A stretch of DNA of 64,000 bases, from the NCBI GenBank assembly GCA_944387865.1, contig CALXGN010000014.1:1-64000 (forward strand), written 5' to 3'. Position numbers and translations under genes: made by a program. Position 1 is the stretch's first letter. Every line of letters starts with the position of its first letter. Below the pieces are notes generated by a model, which was not told the origin of the DNA, did not search any database, and was given only the letters and a program-made list of their open reading frames with translations. This DNA is from Scatomorpha stercorigallinarum. GTDB taxonomy: Bacteria; Bacillota; Clostridia; Oscillospirales; Oscillospiraceae. This document shows, piece after piece, positions 15,647-22,422 of this stretch.

Positions 15647-16927
15647 ATGCTTAAACCTGAGCTTGAAAACGCGTACATCTCCATCCTGCGCGAAGAGCTC
15701 GTCCCCGCGACGGGCTGTACCGAGCCGATCGCCATCGCCTATGCGGCGGCCCGGCTGCGCGCGCTGCTCGGCGCCGCGCCTGAGCGTGTGCTCTGCGAGG
15801 TCTCCGGGAACATGATAAAGAACGCCAAGAGCGTCGTCGTGCCCAGCACGGGCGGCCTGAAGGGCATCCCCGCCGCCGTCGCCGCCGGCATCGTGGCCGG
15901 CGATGCGGACGCCGCGTTGCAGGTCATCGCCAGCGTGCCCGAGGAAAAGCACGCCGACATCGCCGCCTATATCGCCAACACGCCCATCGAGGTCGTCTGC
16001 GAGGACACCACCCGTATGCTGGATATACAGCTCACCGGCTGGGCCGGGGAGCACAAGGCCCTGGTGCACATCGCCAATAGCCACACCAACGTGGTGCTTG
16101 AGGAGCTGGATGGCAAGGCCGTGATGGAAAAGGAGTTTTCCGACTCCGCCGAGGACAGCCTGACGGACAAGAGCGTCCTCAACGTGAAGGACATCCTCGA
16201 GTTCGCCAACACGGTGGACGTGAGCCGTGTCTCCGACCTGCTGGAAAAGCAGGTGTCATGTAACCTCGCCGTGGCCGAAGAGGGCCTGCGCAACAGCTGG
16301 GGCGCCAACATCGGCTCCACCCTGCTCGCCGAGTACCCCGAGGACATCAAGGTCGAGGCCCGGGCCTGGGCCGCCGCCGGCAGCGACGCACGCATGAGCG
16401 GCTGCGAGATGCCGGTGGTCATCGTCTCCGGCAGCGGCAACCAGGGCATCACCGCCTCCGTGCCTGTGGCGCGCTACGCCCTGCACCTCGGCGTCAGCCG
16501 CGAGAAGCTCTACCGCGCGCTGCTCGTCAGCGACCTTATCACCGCCGAGCAGAAGGCCGGCATCGGCCGCCTTTCCGCCTACTGCGGCGCCGTCAGCGCC
16601 GGCGTGGGCGCGGGCGCCGGCATAGCCTACCTGCTGGACGGCAGCTATGAGGCCGTCGCCAACACCGTGCGCAACGCCGTGGCCATCCTCAGCGGCACCA
16701 TCTGCGACGGGGCCAAGCCCTCCTGCGCCGCCAAGATCGCCGAGGCCGTGGACGCCGGCATCATGGGCTACAATATGTACAAGACCGGCAACAACTTCAA
16801 CGGCGGCGACGGCATCGTCGGCCGCGACGTGGACACCACTGTCGGCAACATCGGCATCCTCGCCCACGACGGCATGCGCCAGACGGACAAGACCATCCTC
16901 AACATCATGCTCACCCGCTGCGACTGA
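15647..16927 (+). CDS. L-cysteine desulfidase / serine dehydratase alpha-family (UPF0597) protein
   Basis: 426 aa from the ATG at 15647 (AAAGGAG site 8-9 nt upstream). The N-terminal motif LVPATGCTEPIAIAYAAA (about residues 19-36) and the later GMKPTCA-like segment CDGAKPSCAAKIA (about 352-364) belong to the UPF0597/SDH-alpha family. Characterised members (CyuA/YhaM, archaeal CdsB) are oxygen-sensitive 4Fe-4S enzymes that split L-cysteine into pyruvate, ammonia and sulfide; conserved cysteines are present. L-serine dehydratase activity is the main alternative. Single-gene unit with its own promoter and terminator. Confidence 0.87.
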   Translation: MLKPELENAYISILREELVPATGCTEPIAIAYAAARLRALLGAAPERVLCEVSGNMIKNAKSVVVPSTGGLKGIPAAVAAGIVAGDADAALQVIASVPEEKHADIAAYIANTPIEVVCEDTTRMLDIQLTGWAGEHKALVHIANSHTNVVLEELDGKAVMEKEFSDSAEDSLTDKSVLNVKDILEFANTVDVSRVSDLLEKQVSCNLAVAEEGLRNSWGANIGSTLLAEYPEDIKVEARAWAAAGSDARMSGCEMPVVIVSGSGNQGITASVPVARYALHLGVSREKLYRALLVSDLITAEQKAGIGRLSAYCGAVSAGVGAGAGIAYLLDGSYEAVANTVRNAVAILSGTICDGAKPSCAAKIAEAVDAGIMGYNMYKTGNNFNGGDGIVGRDVDTTVGNIGILAHDGMRQTDKTILNIMLTRCD

Positions 16928-16944
16928 TATATAAACAGACAGCT

Positions 16945-16978
16945 AAAAAATGCCCGCCGGGCCCCGGCGGGCATTTTT
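16945..16978. terminator. bidirectional intrinsic terminator
   Basis: 10-bp perfect stem TGCCCGCCGG / CCGGCGGGCA (16951-16960, 16964-16973), preceded by an A run and followed by TTTTT. Confidence 0.92.
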
Positions 16979-17002
16979 CTGCCCGGAGCGCGCATTTTCC
17001 CG

Positions 17003-17052
17003 TTGACACGGTGTCAGCGGCGTGGTATAGTATGTGCGCTGACACCGTGTCA
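17003..17052 (+). promoter_or_regulatory. promoter with two palindromic operators (TGACACnGTGTCA)
   Basis: TTGACA (17003-17008), 17-nt spacer, TATAGT (17026-17031). A perfect palindrome TGACACGGTGTCA (17004-17016) overlaps the -35 box, and a second, TGACACCGTGTCA (17040-17052), begins at the expected start point, 36 bp centre to centre. This is the layout of a repressed promoter. The likely repressor is a TetR-type protein; the TetR gene at 18590 is the nearest candidate. Confidence 0.85.
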
Positions 17053-17085
17053 GCGCATGAAGATCTGGAAGGAGCATCCGTTGCC

Positions 17086-17562
17086 ATGAGCAAAAAGATA
17101 CTGGTCGCCTATTTTTCCGCCGGCGGCGCCACCGCCTCCGCGGCCCGCGCCGTCGCCTCCGCCGCGGGCGGCGAGCTCTATGAGATAAAGCCCGCCGTGC
17201 CCTACACCGCCGCCGACCTGGACTGGAACGACAGCCGCAGCCGCAGCAGCGTGGAGATGAACGACGAAGCCTGCCGCCCGGCCATCGCCGGCGAGCTGCC
17301 CGATCTGGGGCAGTACGACGCCGTGTTCCTCGGCTTCCCCATCTGGTGGTACGTGGAGCCCCGCATCGTGGACACGTTCCTCGACGGCTGCGACATCGCC
17401 GGCAAGGCCCTCATCCCCTTCGCCACCTCCGGCGGCAGCGGCATCGCCAATGTGGAAAAGCACCTCCGCCAGCTCTACCCGGCGGCCAACTGGCTGCCCG
17501 GCAAGCGCCTCGACCGCGGCGGGGACGAGAGCTGGGCCCGCAGCGCCGTAGAGAGCCTTTAA
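17086..17562 (+). CDS. flavodoxin-family protein
   Basis: FMN-binding electron carrier or small flavin reductase, 158 aa. It begins with ILVAYFSAGGATASAARAVA, the phosphate-binding loop of flavodoxins (here SAGGATAS instead of the more usual SxTGxT), and has the segment YDAVFLGFPIWWYVEPRIV, typical of the flavodoxin_4 subfamily, followed by IPFATSGGSGI. The start at 17086 is about 12 nt from a GGAAGGAG site. First gene of an operon with the DUF362 gene (30-nt gap), under the double operator. Confidence 0.9.
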   Translation: MSKKILVAYFSAGGATASAARAVASAAGGELYEIKPAVPYTAADLDWNDSRSRSSVEMNDEACRPAIAGELPDLGQYDAVFLGFPIWWYVEPRIVDTFLDGCDIAGKALIPFATSGGSGIANVEKHLRQLYPAANWLPGKRLDRGGDESWARSAVESL

Positions 17563-17592
17563 CATCCGGATCATTGAAAGCGAGGTAAACAA

Positions 17593-18483
17593 ATGAGCGC
17601 CAAAGTCTATTTTTCCCGTGATATAAGCCCTGAGAAAGTCGTGGAGCTGTACCGCCGGCTGGGCGTGGAGCTGCCCGGCAAGGTCGCCGTGAAGGTCCAC
17701 TCCGGCGAGAAGGGCAACCAGAACTTCCTGCGCCCGGACTTCTGGAAGCCGATGGTCGATGCGGTCAGGGGCACCGTCGTCGAGTGCAACACCGCCTATG
17801 GCGACGCCGCCGGCGGCGTGCGCGACAACACCGCCAGCCACCTGAAGCTCATCGAGTACCACGGCTGGAACAAGTATTTCGACGTGGACCTGATGGACGC
17901 CGAGGGCCCGGACGTGGTCTGGGACATCCCCAACGGCAAGGTGCTGAAGAAGAACACCGTCGGCAAAAACATCCTCAACTATGACTCCATGCTGGTCCTC
18001 GCCCACTTCAAGGGCCACCCCATGGGCGGCTACGGCGGCGCGCTCAAGCAGCTCTCCATCGGCTGCGCCTCCCGCGCCGGCAAGGCGCTCATCCACTCCG
18101 CCGGCGTCAGCGACGACCGCTACGAGTGCTGGAAAAAACACGCCAGCAGCGTCGCCTTCCCGGAGGCGATGGCGGACGCGGCCATGAGCGTGGTGGAGCA
18201 CTTTGAGGGCAAGATCGCCTTTATCAACGTGATGAAAAACCTCTCCGTGGACTGCGACTGCTGCGTGGTGGCCGAGGACCCCTGCATGAAGGACATCGGC
18301 ATCCTCGCCTCCCTCGACCCCGTGGCCATCGACCAGGCCTGCATCGACCTCGTCATGAAAAGCGACGACCCGGGCAGGGAGCACTTCATGGAGCGCGTGA
18401 ACAGCCGCAACGGCATCCACACCATCGAGGCTGCCGCGGATCTTGGCTATGGCAGCCGCGAATATGAGCTCATCGAGCTCTGA
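17593..18483 (+). CDS. DUF362-domain protein
   Basis: 296 aa with the DUF362 core: VAVKVHSGEKGNQNFLRP (about residues 31-48), VVECNTAYGDAAGG, LAHFKGHPMGGYGGALKQLSIGCASRAGK and DPVAIDQACIDLV. Many relatives carry an added ferredoxin domain; here no CxxCxxCxxxC cluster is present, only scattered cysteines such as VDCDCCVV. The family is presumed to be iron-sulfur or redox related, but no reaction is established. The upstream flavodoxin could be its electron partner. GAGGT site before the ATG. Confidence 0.85.
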   Translation: MSAKVYFSRDISPEKVVELYRRLGVELPGKVAVKVHSGEKGNQNFLRPDFWKPMVDAVRGTVVECNTAYGDAAGGVRDNTASHLKLIEYHGWNKYFDVDLMDAEGPDVVWDIPNGKVLKKNTVGKNILNYDSMLVLAHFKGHPMGGYGGALKQLSIGCASRAGKALIHSAGVSDDRYECWKKHASSVAFPEAMADAAMSVVEHFEGKIAFINVMKNLSVDCDCCVVAEDPCMKDIGILASLDPVAIDQACIDLVMKSDDPGREHFMERVNSRNGIHTIEAAADLGYGSREYELIEL

Positions 18484-18530
18484 GCGCCGGGCAGAGCGCG
18501 CAGGGCTTCGCCCGCCTCCCCGCGCGGGGT

Positions 18531-18558
18531 TTGACGGCGGCGCAAAAGCTGGTATAAT
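18531..18558 (+). promoter_or_regulatory. promoter of the TetR gene at 18590
   Basis: TTGACG (18531-18536), 16-nt spacer, TATAAT (18553-18558). No copy of the TGACACnGTGTCA palindrome is present here, so if this TetR controls the upstream operon it does not autoregulate through the same site. Confidence 0.7.
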
Positions 18559-18589
18559 AGTGCGCAAAGTGTGAAAAGGGGTTGATGGC

Positions 18590-19219
18590 ATGTCCGCTGT
18601 TCCTGATGAACTGGCCCGCGCCCGCCGCGACGAGATCGTCAACGCCTGCGCGGAGCTCTATGAGACCATGAGCTTCAGGGACATCACGCTCAAGGAGATC
18701 GGGCAGCGCACGTCGTTCACGCGCACGTCTATCTACAATTATTTCCAGACCAGGGAGGAGATCTTCCTCGCCCTCTTCCAGCGGGAATACGAGGACTGGA
18801 CGCACGACCTGCTCTTGCTCCGCTGCTCGCACGAGGCGATGACGGCGGAGGAGTTCGCCTGCGCGCTGGCGGAAACACTCGCACGGCGCGAGCGGCTGCT
18901 GAAGCTGATGAGCATGAACCTCTACGACATGGAGGGCAACAGCCGCATGGAGAACCTGGTCGCCTTCAAGCGCACCTATGCCGGGGCCATACACGCGCTG
19001 GCCGGATGCCTGGAAAAGTTCTTCCCCCGGATGTCCGAAGACGAGGTGCGGCGGCTTATCTACACGCTCCTGCCCTTCCTTTTCGGCATCTATCCCTATA
19101 CGTCGCCCACGGAAAAACAGCGCCGGGCCATGGAGCTGGCCGGCATCAGCGCCCCGGCGCTCACCGTCTACGAGATGACCCGCTCCCTGACGCAGACCCT
19201 GCTCCAGGGCAGCAAATAA
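18590..19219 (+). CDS. TetR/AcrR-family transcriptional regulator
   Basis: 209 aa. The N-terminal helix-turn-helix reads ITLKEIGQRTSFTRTSIYNYFQ (about residues 31-52), followed by the usual TREEIFLALFQREYEDW. The ligand domain is of the kind with a C-terminal segment RLIYTLLPFLFGIYPYTSPT. It has its own promoter and terminator and follows the flavodoxin-DUF362 pair by 106 nt on the same strand; it is the obvious candidate to bind the operators at 17004 and 17040. Confidence 0.9.
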   Translation: MSAVPDELARARRDEIVNACAELYETMSFRDITLKEIGQRTSFTRTSIYNYFQTREEIFLALFQREYEDWTHDLLLLRCSHEAMTAEEFACALAETLARRERLLKLMSMNLYDMEGNSRMENLVAFKRTYAGAIHALAGCLEKFFPRMSEDEVRRLIYTLLPFLFGIYPYTSPTEKQRRAMELAGISAPALTVYEMTRSLTQTLLQGSK

Positions 19220-19223
19220 AAAA

Positions 19224-19260
19224 CCCCCCGCGCAGGAGATGATCCCCGCGCGGGGCTTTT
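19224..19260 (+). terminator. intrinsic terminator after the TetR gene
   Basis: CCCCGCGC (19226-19233) pairs with GCGCGGGG (19248-19255), followed by CTTTT. A weaker inner CCCCGCGCGGGG palindrome overlaps it. Confidence 0.75.
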
Positions 19261-19281
19261 CATAATGAAAAGTATCTTAAT

Positions 19282-20229
19282 TCAGCAGGTGGCTCCGCCG
19301 GTTAGGTGGAGCTGGGCGTCGAGGATGGCCTGCTTGCGGTCGAGGACGTCGTCGCTCTTGAGCTGGGCGATGAAGTTTTCAACGCCGATGCGGTCGATGC
19401 TGCGGCCGAAGCGCTCGCCCGTCTGCCCCTGCTCGCGGTAGAGCAGCAGCGCCTTCTCTATCAGCTTCATCACCTCGTCCTCCGAGTAGATGCCGCCTAT
19501 CGGCGTGCCCAGGCGCTGCGTCTTGCCCCAGATGCCGCCTATGTACACCGCAAAGCCCCGCTCCTTCTCCTCGATGCTGTCGAACGGGCAGGCCCCGATG
19601 CACTTGCCGCAGTTCGTGCACTTCTCCCAGTCGATGACCAGGTTGCCGTCCTCGTCCTGGCTCGCCGCGTGCACCGGGCACTTCGCGACGACAGCGCACT
19701 TCTTACATGCGTTGCAGCTGTCCTCGTCGTAGTCCGGCACGCTCTGGCCGACGATGCCGAAGTCGTGCAGGCCCGGCTTCACGCAGTTGTTCGGGCAGCC
19801 GCCGATGCCGATCTTGAACTTGTGCGGCAGCTTAACGCTGTGCCAGCCGAGGTAGAATTCGTTGTAGATGCGGTCGGCAAAGGCCTGCGTGTCCGCCAGG
19901 CCGTGCACGCACACGCTGCCCTTGCAGGGCACGATGGGGCGCACCACGCTGCCCGTGCCGCCCGTCACCAGCCCGCAGGCCTCGACAGCGGAGACCAGCG
20001 GCTCCACGTTCTCATAGCTCACGCCCTGGATCTCCACGGTGAGGCGCGTGGTCATGGCGATGCGGCCATCGCCGTATTTCTCCGCCGCGTCGGTGAGCGC
20101 GCGCAGCTGCGCGTTCGAGAACACACCGTTGCTCGACACGACGCGCGCCACAAAGTGCTCCCCGTCGTTAGTCATTATTATCCCGCGGCCCTTGAGTGCC
20201 TTCTTTTCTGCTTCGTCTATCTTCAGCAT
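19282..20229 (-). CDS. siroheme/4Fe-4S sulfite (nitrite) reductase-type protein with ferredoxin insert
   Basis: 315 aa with the nitrite/sulfite reductase half-domain fold. Siroheme/4Fe-4S cysteines are in CKGSVC (about residue 102) and GGCPNNCVKPG (about 149-159); a 2x[4Fe-4S] ferredoxin insert follows (CNACKKCAVVAKCP and CTNCGKCIGACP, about 171-220). The architecture resembles AsrC, the catalytic subunit of anaerobic sulfite reductase, although AsrA and AsrB are absent here. The direct neighbour is a flavin disulfide reductase with a rhodanese end, 11 nt upstream, so the pair may move electrons from NAD(P)H and process sulfane sulfur or sulfite. The physiological substrate is inferred. Confidence 0.87.
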   Translation of the reverse strand: MLKIDEAEKKALKGRGIIMTNDGEHFVARVVSSNGVFSNAQLRALTDAAEKYGDGRIAMTTRLTVEIQGVSYENVEPLVSAVEACGLVTGGTGSVVRPIVPCKGSVCVHGLADTQAFADRIYNEFYLGWHSVKLPHKFKIGIGGCPNNCVKPGLHDFGIVGQSVPDYDEDSCNACKKCAVVAKCPVHAASQDEDGNLVIDWEKCTNCGKCIGACPFDSIEEKERGFAVYIGGIWGKTQRLGTPIGGIYSEDEVMKLIEKALLLYREQGQTGERFGRSIDRIGVENFIAQLKSDDVLDRKQAILDAQLHLTGGATC

Positions 20230-20240
20230 CGTTTTCCTCC

Positions 20241-21878
20241 TTATTCCTCGGTCTTGCCGCCGAGGGACTTGTTGAACACCGTGCCGCCCTCTACCGAGAA
20301 CAGCTTCGTATAGCCATAGCGCATCAGCCGGTTTTCCGCCAGGTACGCATTCTTGCCCGTCGTGCAGATCAGCTTCACGTTCGCGTCCGTTGGCACGCCC
20401 TCCAGCGGCCCGTTGATGTCCTCCACCGCCACGTGTCGCAGCGTCGGTATCACCGGCGTCTTGCCCACGTCCAGCTCTATCCAGTCAGCGCCCTCGTCCG
20501 CGTCGGCGAGCGCGCCGCCGAAGTATTTCCCGTCCAGCTTGTTCTCCAGCGCGTTCACCGCCGCCGTGAAGGGGTGGATAGGGCTGGAGAACGGCGGCGA
20601 GTAGGCAAAGTCCATGTCGTCCACGTCGTCTATCGTCGCGCCCATGGAGATGAGCGCCACCGCCACGTCGATCACCTTGTCCACCTTGTCCTGGCCAAGG
20701 GCCTGCACGCCCAGCAGCCGGCGCGTCTTCTTATCCGCCACCACGCGGATGGTTATCTTAGACCGCCCGGGGTAGAAATGCGCCTTGTCGTCCACGCCCG
20801 CCGTGACGCACTCGAAGTCCAGCCCGGCCGCCTGGGCCGCGTCGTGCCCCAGGCCGGTCTTGCCGGCGATGATGCCCGGAAGCTGCACCACCGTGGTCCC
20901 CAGCACGCCGTGGAAGCCGTGGCGGGCCGTACCCGCTACCGTCTTGGCGCACTGGCGCCCCTCCAGGTTTGCCGAGGAGCCCATCGGCGTCCACATGTCT
21001 TTGCCCGTCACGCGGTCTTTCACCATCACCACGTCGCCCGCGGCGTACACGTCCTCCAGATTCGTGCGCATGTAGTCGTCCACCGCGATGGCGCCGTTCT
21101 TCGCCAGCTCTATCCCCGAGCCGGCCAGCCACTCCGTGTTCGGCCGCACGCCCACCGCCATGATCACCGCGTCCGTCTTGATGCCGCGCTTCGCCGTGCG
21201 GAGCTTCGTCACTTTATCCGTGCCCTCGATCTCCGTCACGCCGTCGCCGAGGAAGACGGGGATGCCGTTGTCCGCGAGGAGGTTCTCCACGTAGTCGGCG
21301 AAGTCCGCGTCAAAGCCCGGCAGGATGTGCGGCGCCATGTCGATGATGCTCGCGCGCACGCCGCGGTTGGAGAGGTTTTCCGCCATCTCCACGCCGATGA
21401 GACCGCCGCCCACGATGACCGCGCGCTTCAGCCCCGCCTCCACCGCCGCCAGGATGGCGTCGGCGTCGGAAGGGTTGCGCAGGGCGTACACGCCCGGCAG
21501 GCCGATGCCCGGGATGTTGGGCATGAACGGCCGCGCCCCCGTGGCGATGACCAGCTTGTCGTAGCCGAGGGACAGCTCCTCGCCGCTCGCCAGGTCCACC
21601 GCGTGCACGGTCTTGTTGGCGGCGTCCAGGCCCTTCGCCTCCACGCCGCAGCGCACCGTCACGCCCGTCAGGCCCGCGAAGCTCTCCGGCGTGTTCTGCA
21701 GCAGCTCGGACCGCTCCTTCACCACGCCGCCGATGTAGTACGGCAGCCCGCAGCCGGCGTATGAGATGTCCTGCTCCTTCGTGATCACGAGCAGGTCCGC
21801 GCCGTTACCAAGTTCCCGCTTGATCTTCGCCGCGGCCTTTGTCCCGGCCGCCACCGCGCCGATCACCAGTATCTTCAT
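20241..21878 (-). CDS. FAD/NAD disulfide reductase (CoA-disulfide reductase-like) fused to rhodanese domain
   Basis: 545 aa. The N-terminal two-thirds is a flavoprotein: FAD loop ILVIGAVAAGTKAAAK, single active-site Cys in SYAGCGLPYYIGG (about residue 43) as in CoA-disulfide reductases and NADH oxidases, NAD loop VIVGGGLIGVEMAE (about 153-166), and AAGDVVMV. The last 90 residues form a rhodanese-like domain with Cys in LICTTGKNA. Such fusions reduce CoA persulfide/polysulfide or disulfides. The ATG at 21878 is 6-8 nt from GGGGAA; the ATG at 21884 is too close. It heads a two-gene operon with the sulfite-reductase-type gene and has its own promoter. Confidence 0.88.
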   Translation of the reverse strand: MKILVIGAVAAGTKAAAKIKRELGNGADLLVITKEQDISYAGCGLPYYIGGVVKERSELLQNTPESFAGLTGVTVRCGVEAKGLDAANKTVHAVDLASGEELSLGYDKLVIATGARPFMPNIPGIGLPGVYALRNPSDADAILAAVEAGLKRAVIVGGGLIGVEMAENLSNRGVRASIIDMAPHILPGFDADFADYVENLLADNGIPVFLGDGVTEIEGTDKVTKLRTAKRGIKTDAVIMAVGVRPNTEWLAGSGIELAKNGAIAVDDYMRTNLEDVYAAGDVVMVKDRVTGKDMWTPMGSSANLEGRQCAKTVAGTARHGFHGVLGTTVVQLPGIIAGKTGLGHDAAQAAGLDFECVTAGVDDKAHFYPGRSKITIRVVADKKTRRLLGVQALGQDKVDKVIDVAVALISMGATIDDVDDMDFAYSPPFSSPIHPFTAAVNALENKLDGKYFGGALADADEGADWIELDVGKTPVIPTLRHVAVEDINGPLEGVPTDANVKLICTTGKNAYLAENRLMRYGYTKLFSVEGGTVFNKSLGGKTEE

Positions 21879-21904
21879 TCTCATTCCCCATTTCGTTTTC
21901 TGCC

Positions 21905-21932
21905 GCCCCCGGCGAGTTACCCCGCCGGGGGC
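21905..21932. promoter_or_regulatory. 5'-leader hairpin before the disulfide reductase gene
   Basis: A perfect 10-bp stem GCCCCCGGCG / CGCCGGGGGC (21905-21914, 21923-21932) with an 8-nt loop starts a few nucleotides after the predicted start point of the minus-strand promoter and ends about 15 nt before the ribosome-binding site. No U tract follows, so an mRNA-stabilising or regulatory role is more likely than termination. Confidence 0.6.
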
Positions 21933-21943
21933 GCTATGCATTG

Positions 21944-21972
21944 ATTCTATTACTTATTCAGTCCCATGTCAA
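21944..21972 (-). promoter_or_regulatory. SigA-type promoter of the disulfide reductase-sulfite reductase pair
   Basis: Minus strand TTGACA (21967-21972), 17-nt spacer, TAGAAT (21944-21949). It separates this pair from the upstream transporter operon. Confidence 0.85.
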
Positions 21973-22020
21973 AGCTTTTAAGCTTCACTTTGCCGGGTCC
22001 CCGGCTCAGCCTATGCCCTT

Positions 22021-22410
22021 CTACATAAGGTTCAGGTGGAAAGCGAACCCGCAGATCTCATTCTTCAGGTAGACGAATCTCAGCGTCCCATCCTCCCTGT
22101 ACTTTGCTGTTGACATGTCGGCCTCCACGCCCATGGCCGCGAGGTGCTCTATGGCGCGCGTTACCGAATTGGTGAGCATGGCTATATGGCCGTGCGTCCC
22201 GCGCATGGGGAACTTGAGTATCTCGAACATGTCGGAAACGAAATTGGAATTGTTCCCTGCCCTCGGCTGCACGCAGAACATCTTTGAGAGCAGGCCGGCA
22301 TAGTGCTCGGATTTCTCCGCACTGTTGGTATTTATGCCGACGTGCGCCAGCTTAAACACCAACGGCTCTTCCGCCGTCTCCGCCACATCGCTGAGTCTCT
22401 TTTCATCCAT
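22021..22410 (-). CDS. VOC-family protein resembling the C-terminal domain of KDPG/KHG aldolase fusions
   Basis: 129 aa from the ATG at 22410 (AAGGGG 8 nt upstream; the GTG at 22419 would abut it). It is a single VOC (glyoxalase-like) domain: FKLAHVGINTNSAEKSEHYA (about residues 18-37), FPMRGTHGHIAMLTNSVTRAIEHLAAMGVE and a C-terminal VYLKNEICGFAFHL. To my knowledge the same domain occurs fused behind 2-keto-3-deoxy-6-phosphogluconate aldolases in Clostridia; here it stands alone as the last gene of the transporter operon, 12 nt after the TRAP permease. A role in handling a 2-keto acid is inferred. Confidence 0.78.
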   Translation of the reverse strand: MDEKRLSDVAETAEEPLVFKLAHVGINTNSAEKSEHYAGLLSKMFCVQPRAGNNSNFVSDMFEILKFPMRGTHGHIAMLTNSVTRAIEHLAAMGVEADMSTAKYREDGTLRFVYLKNEICGFAFHLNLM

Positions 22411-22422
22411 AGCCTTCACCCC

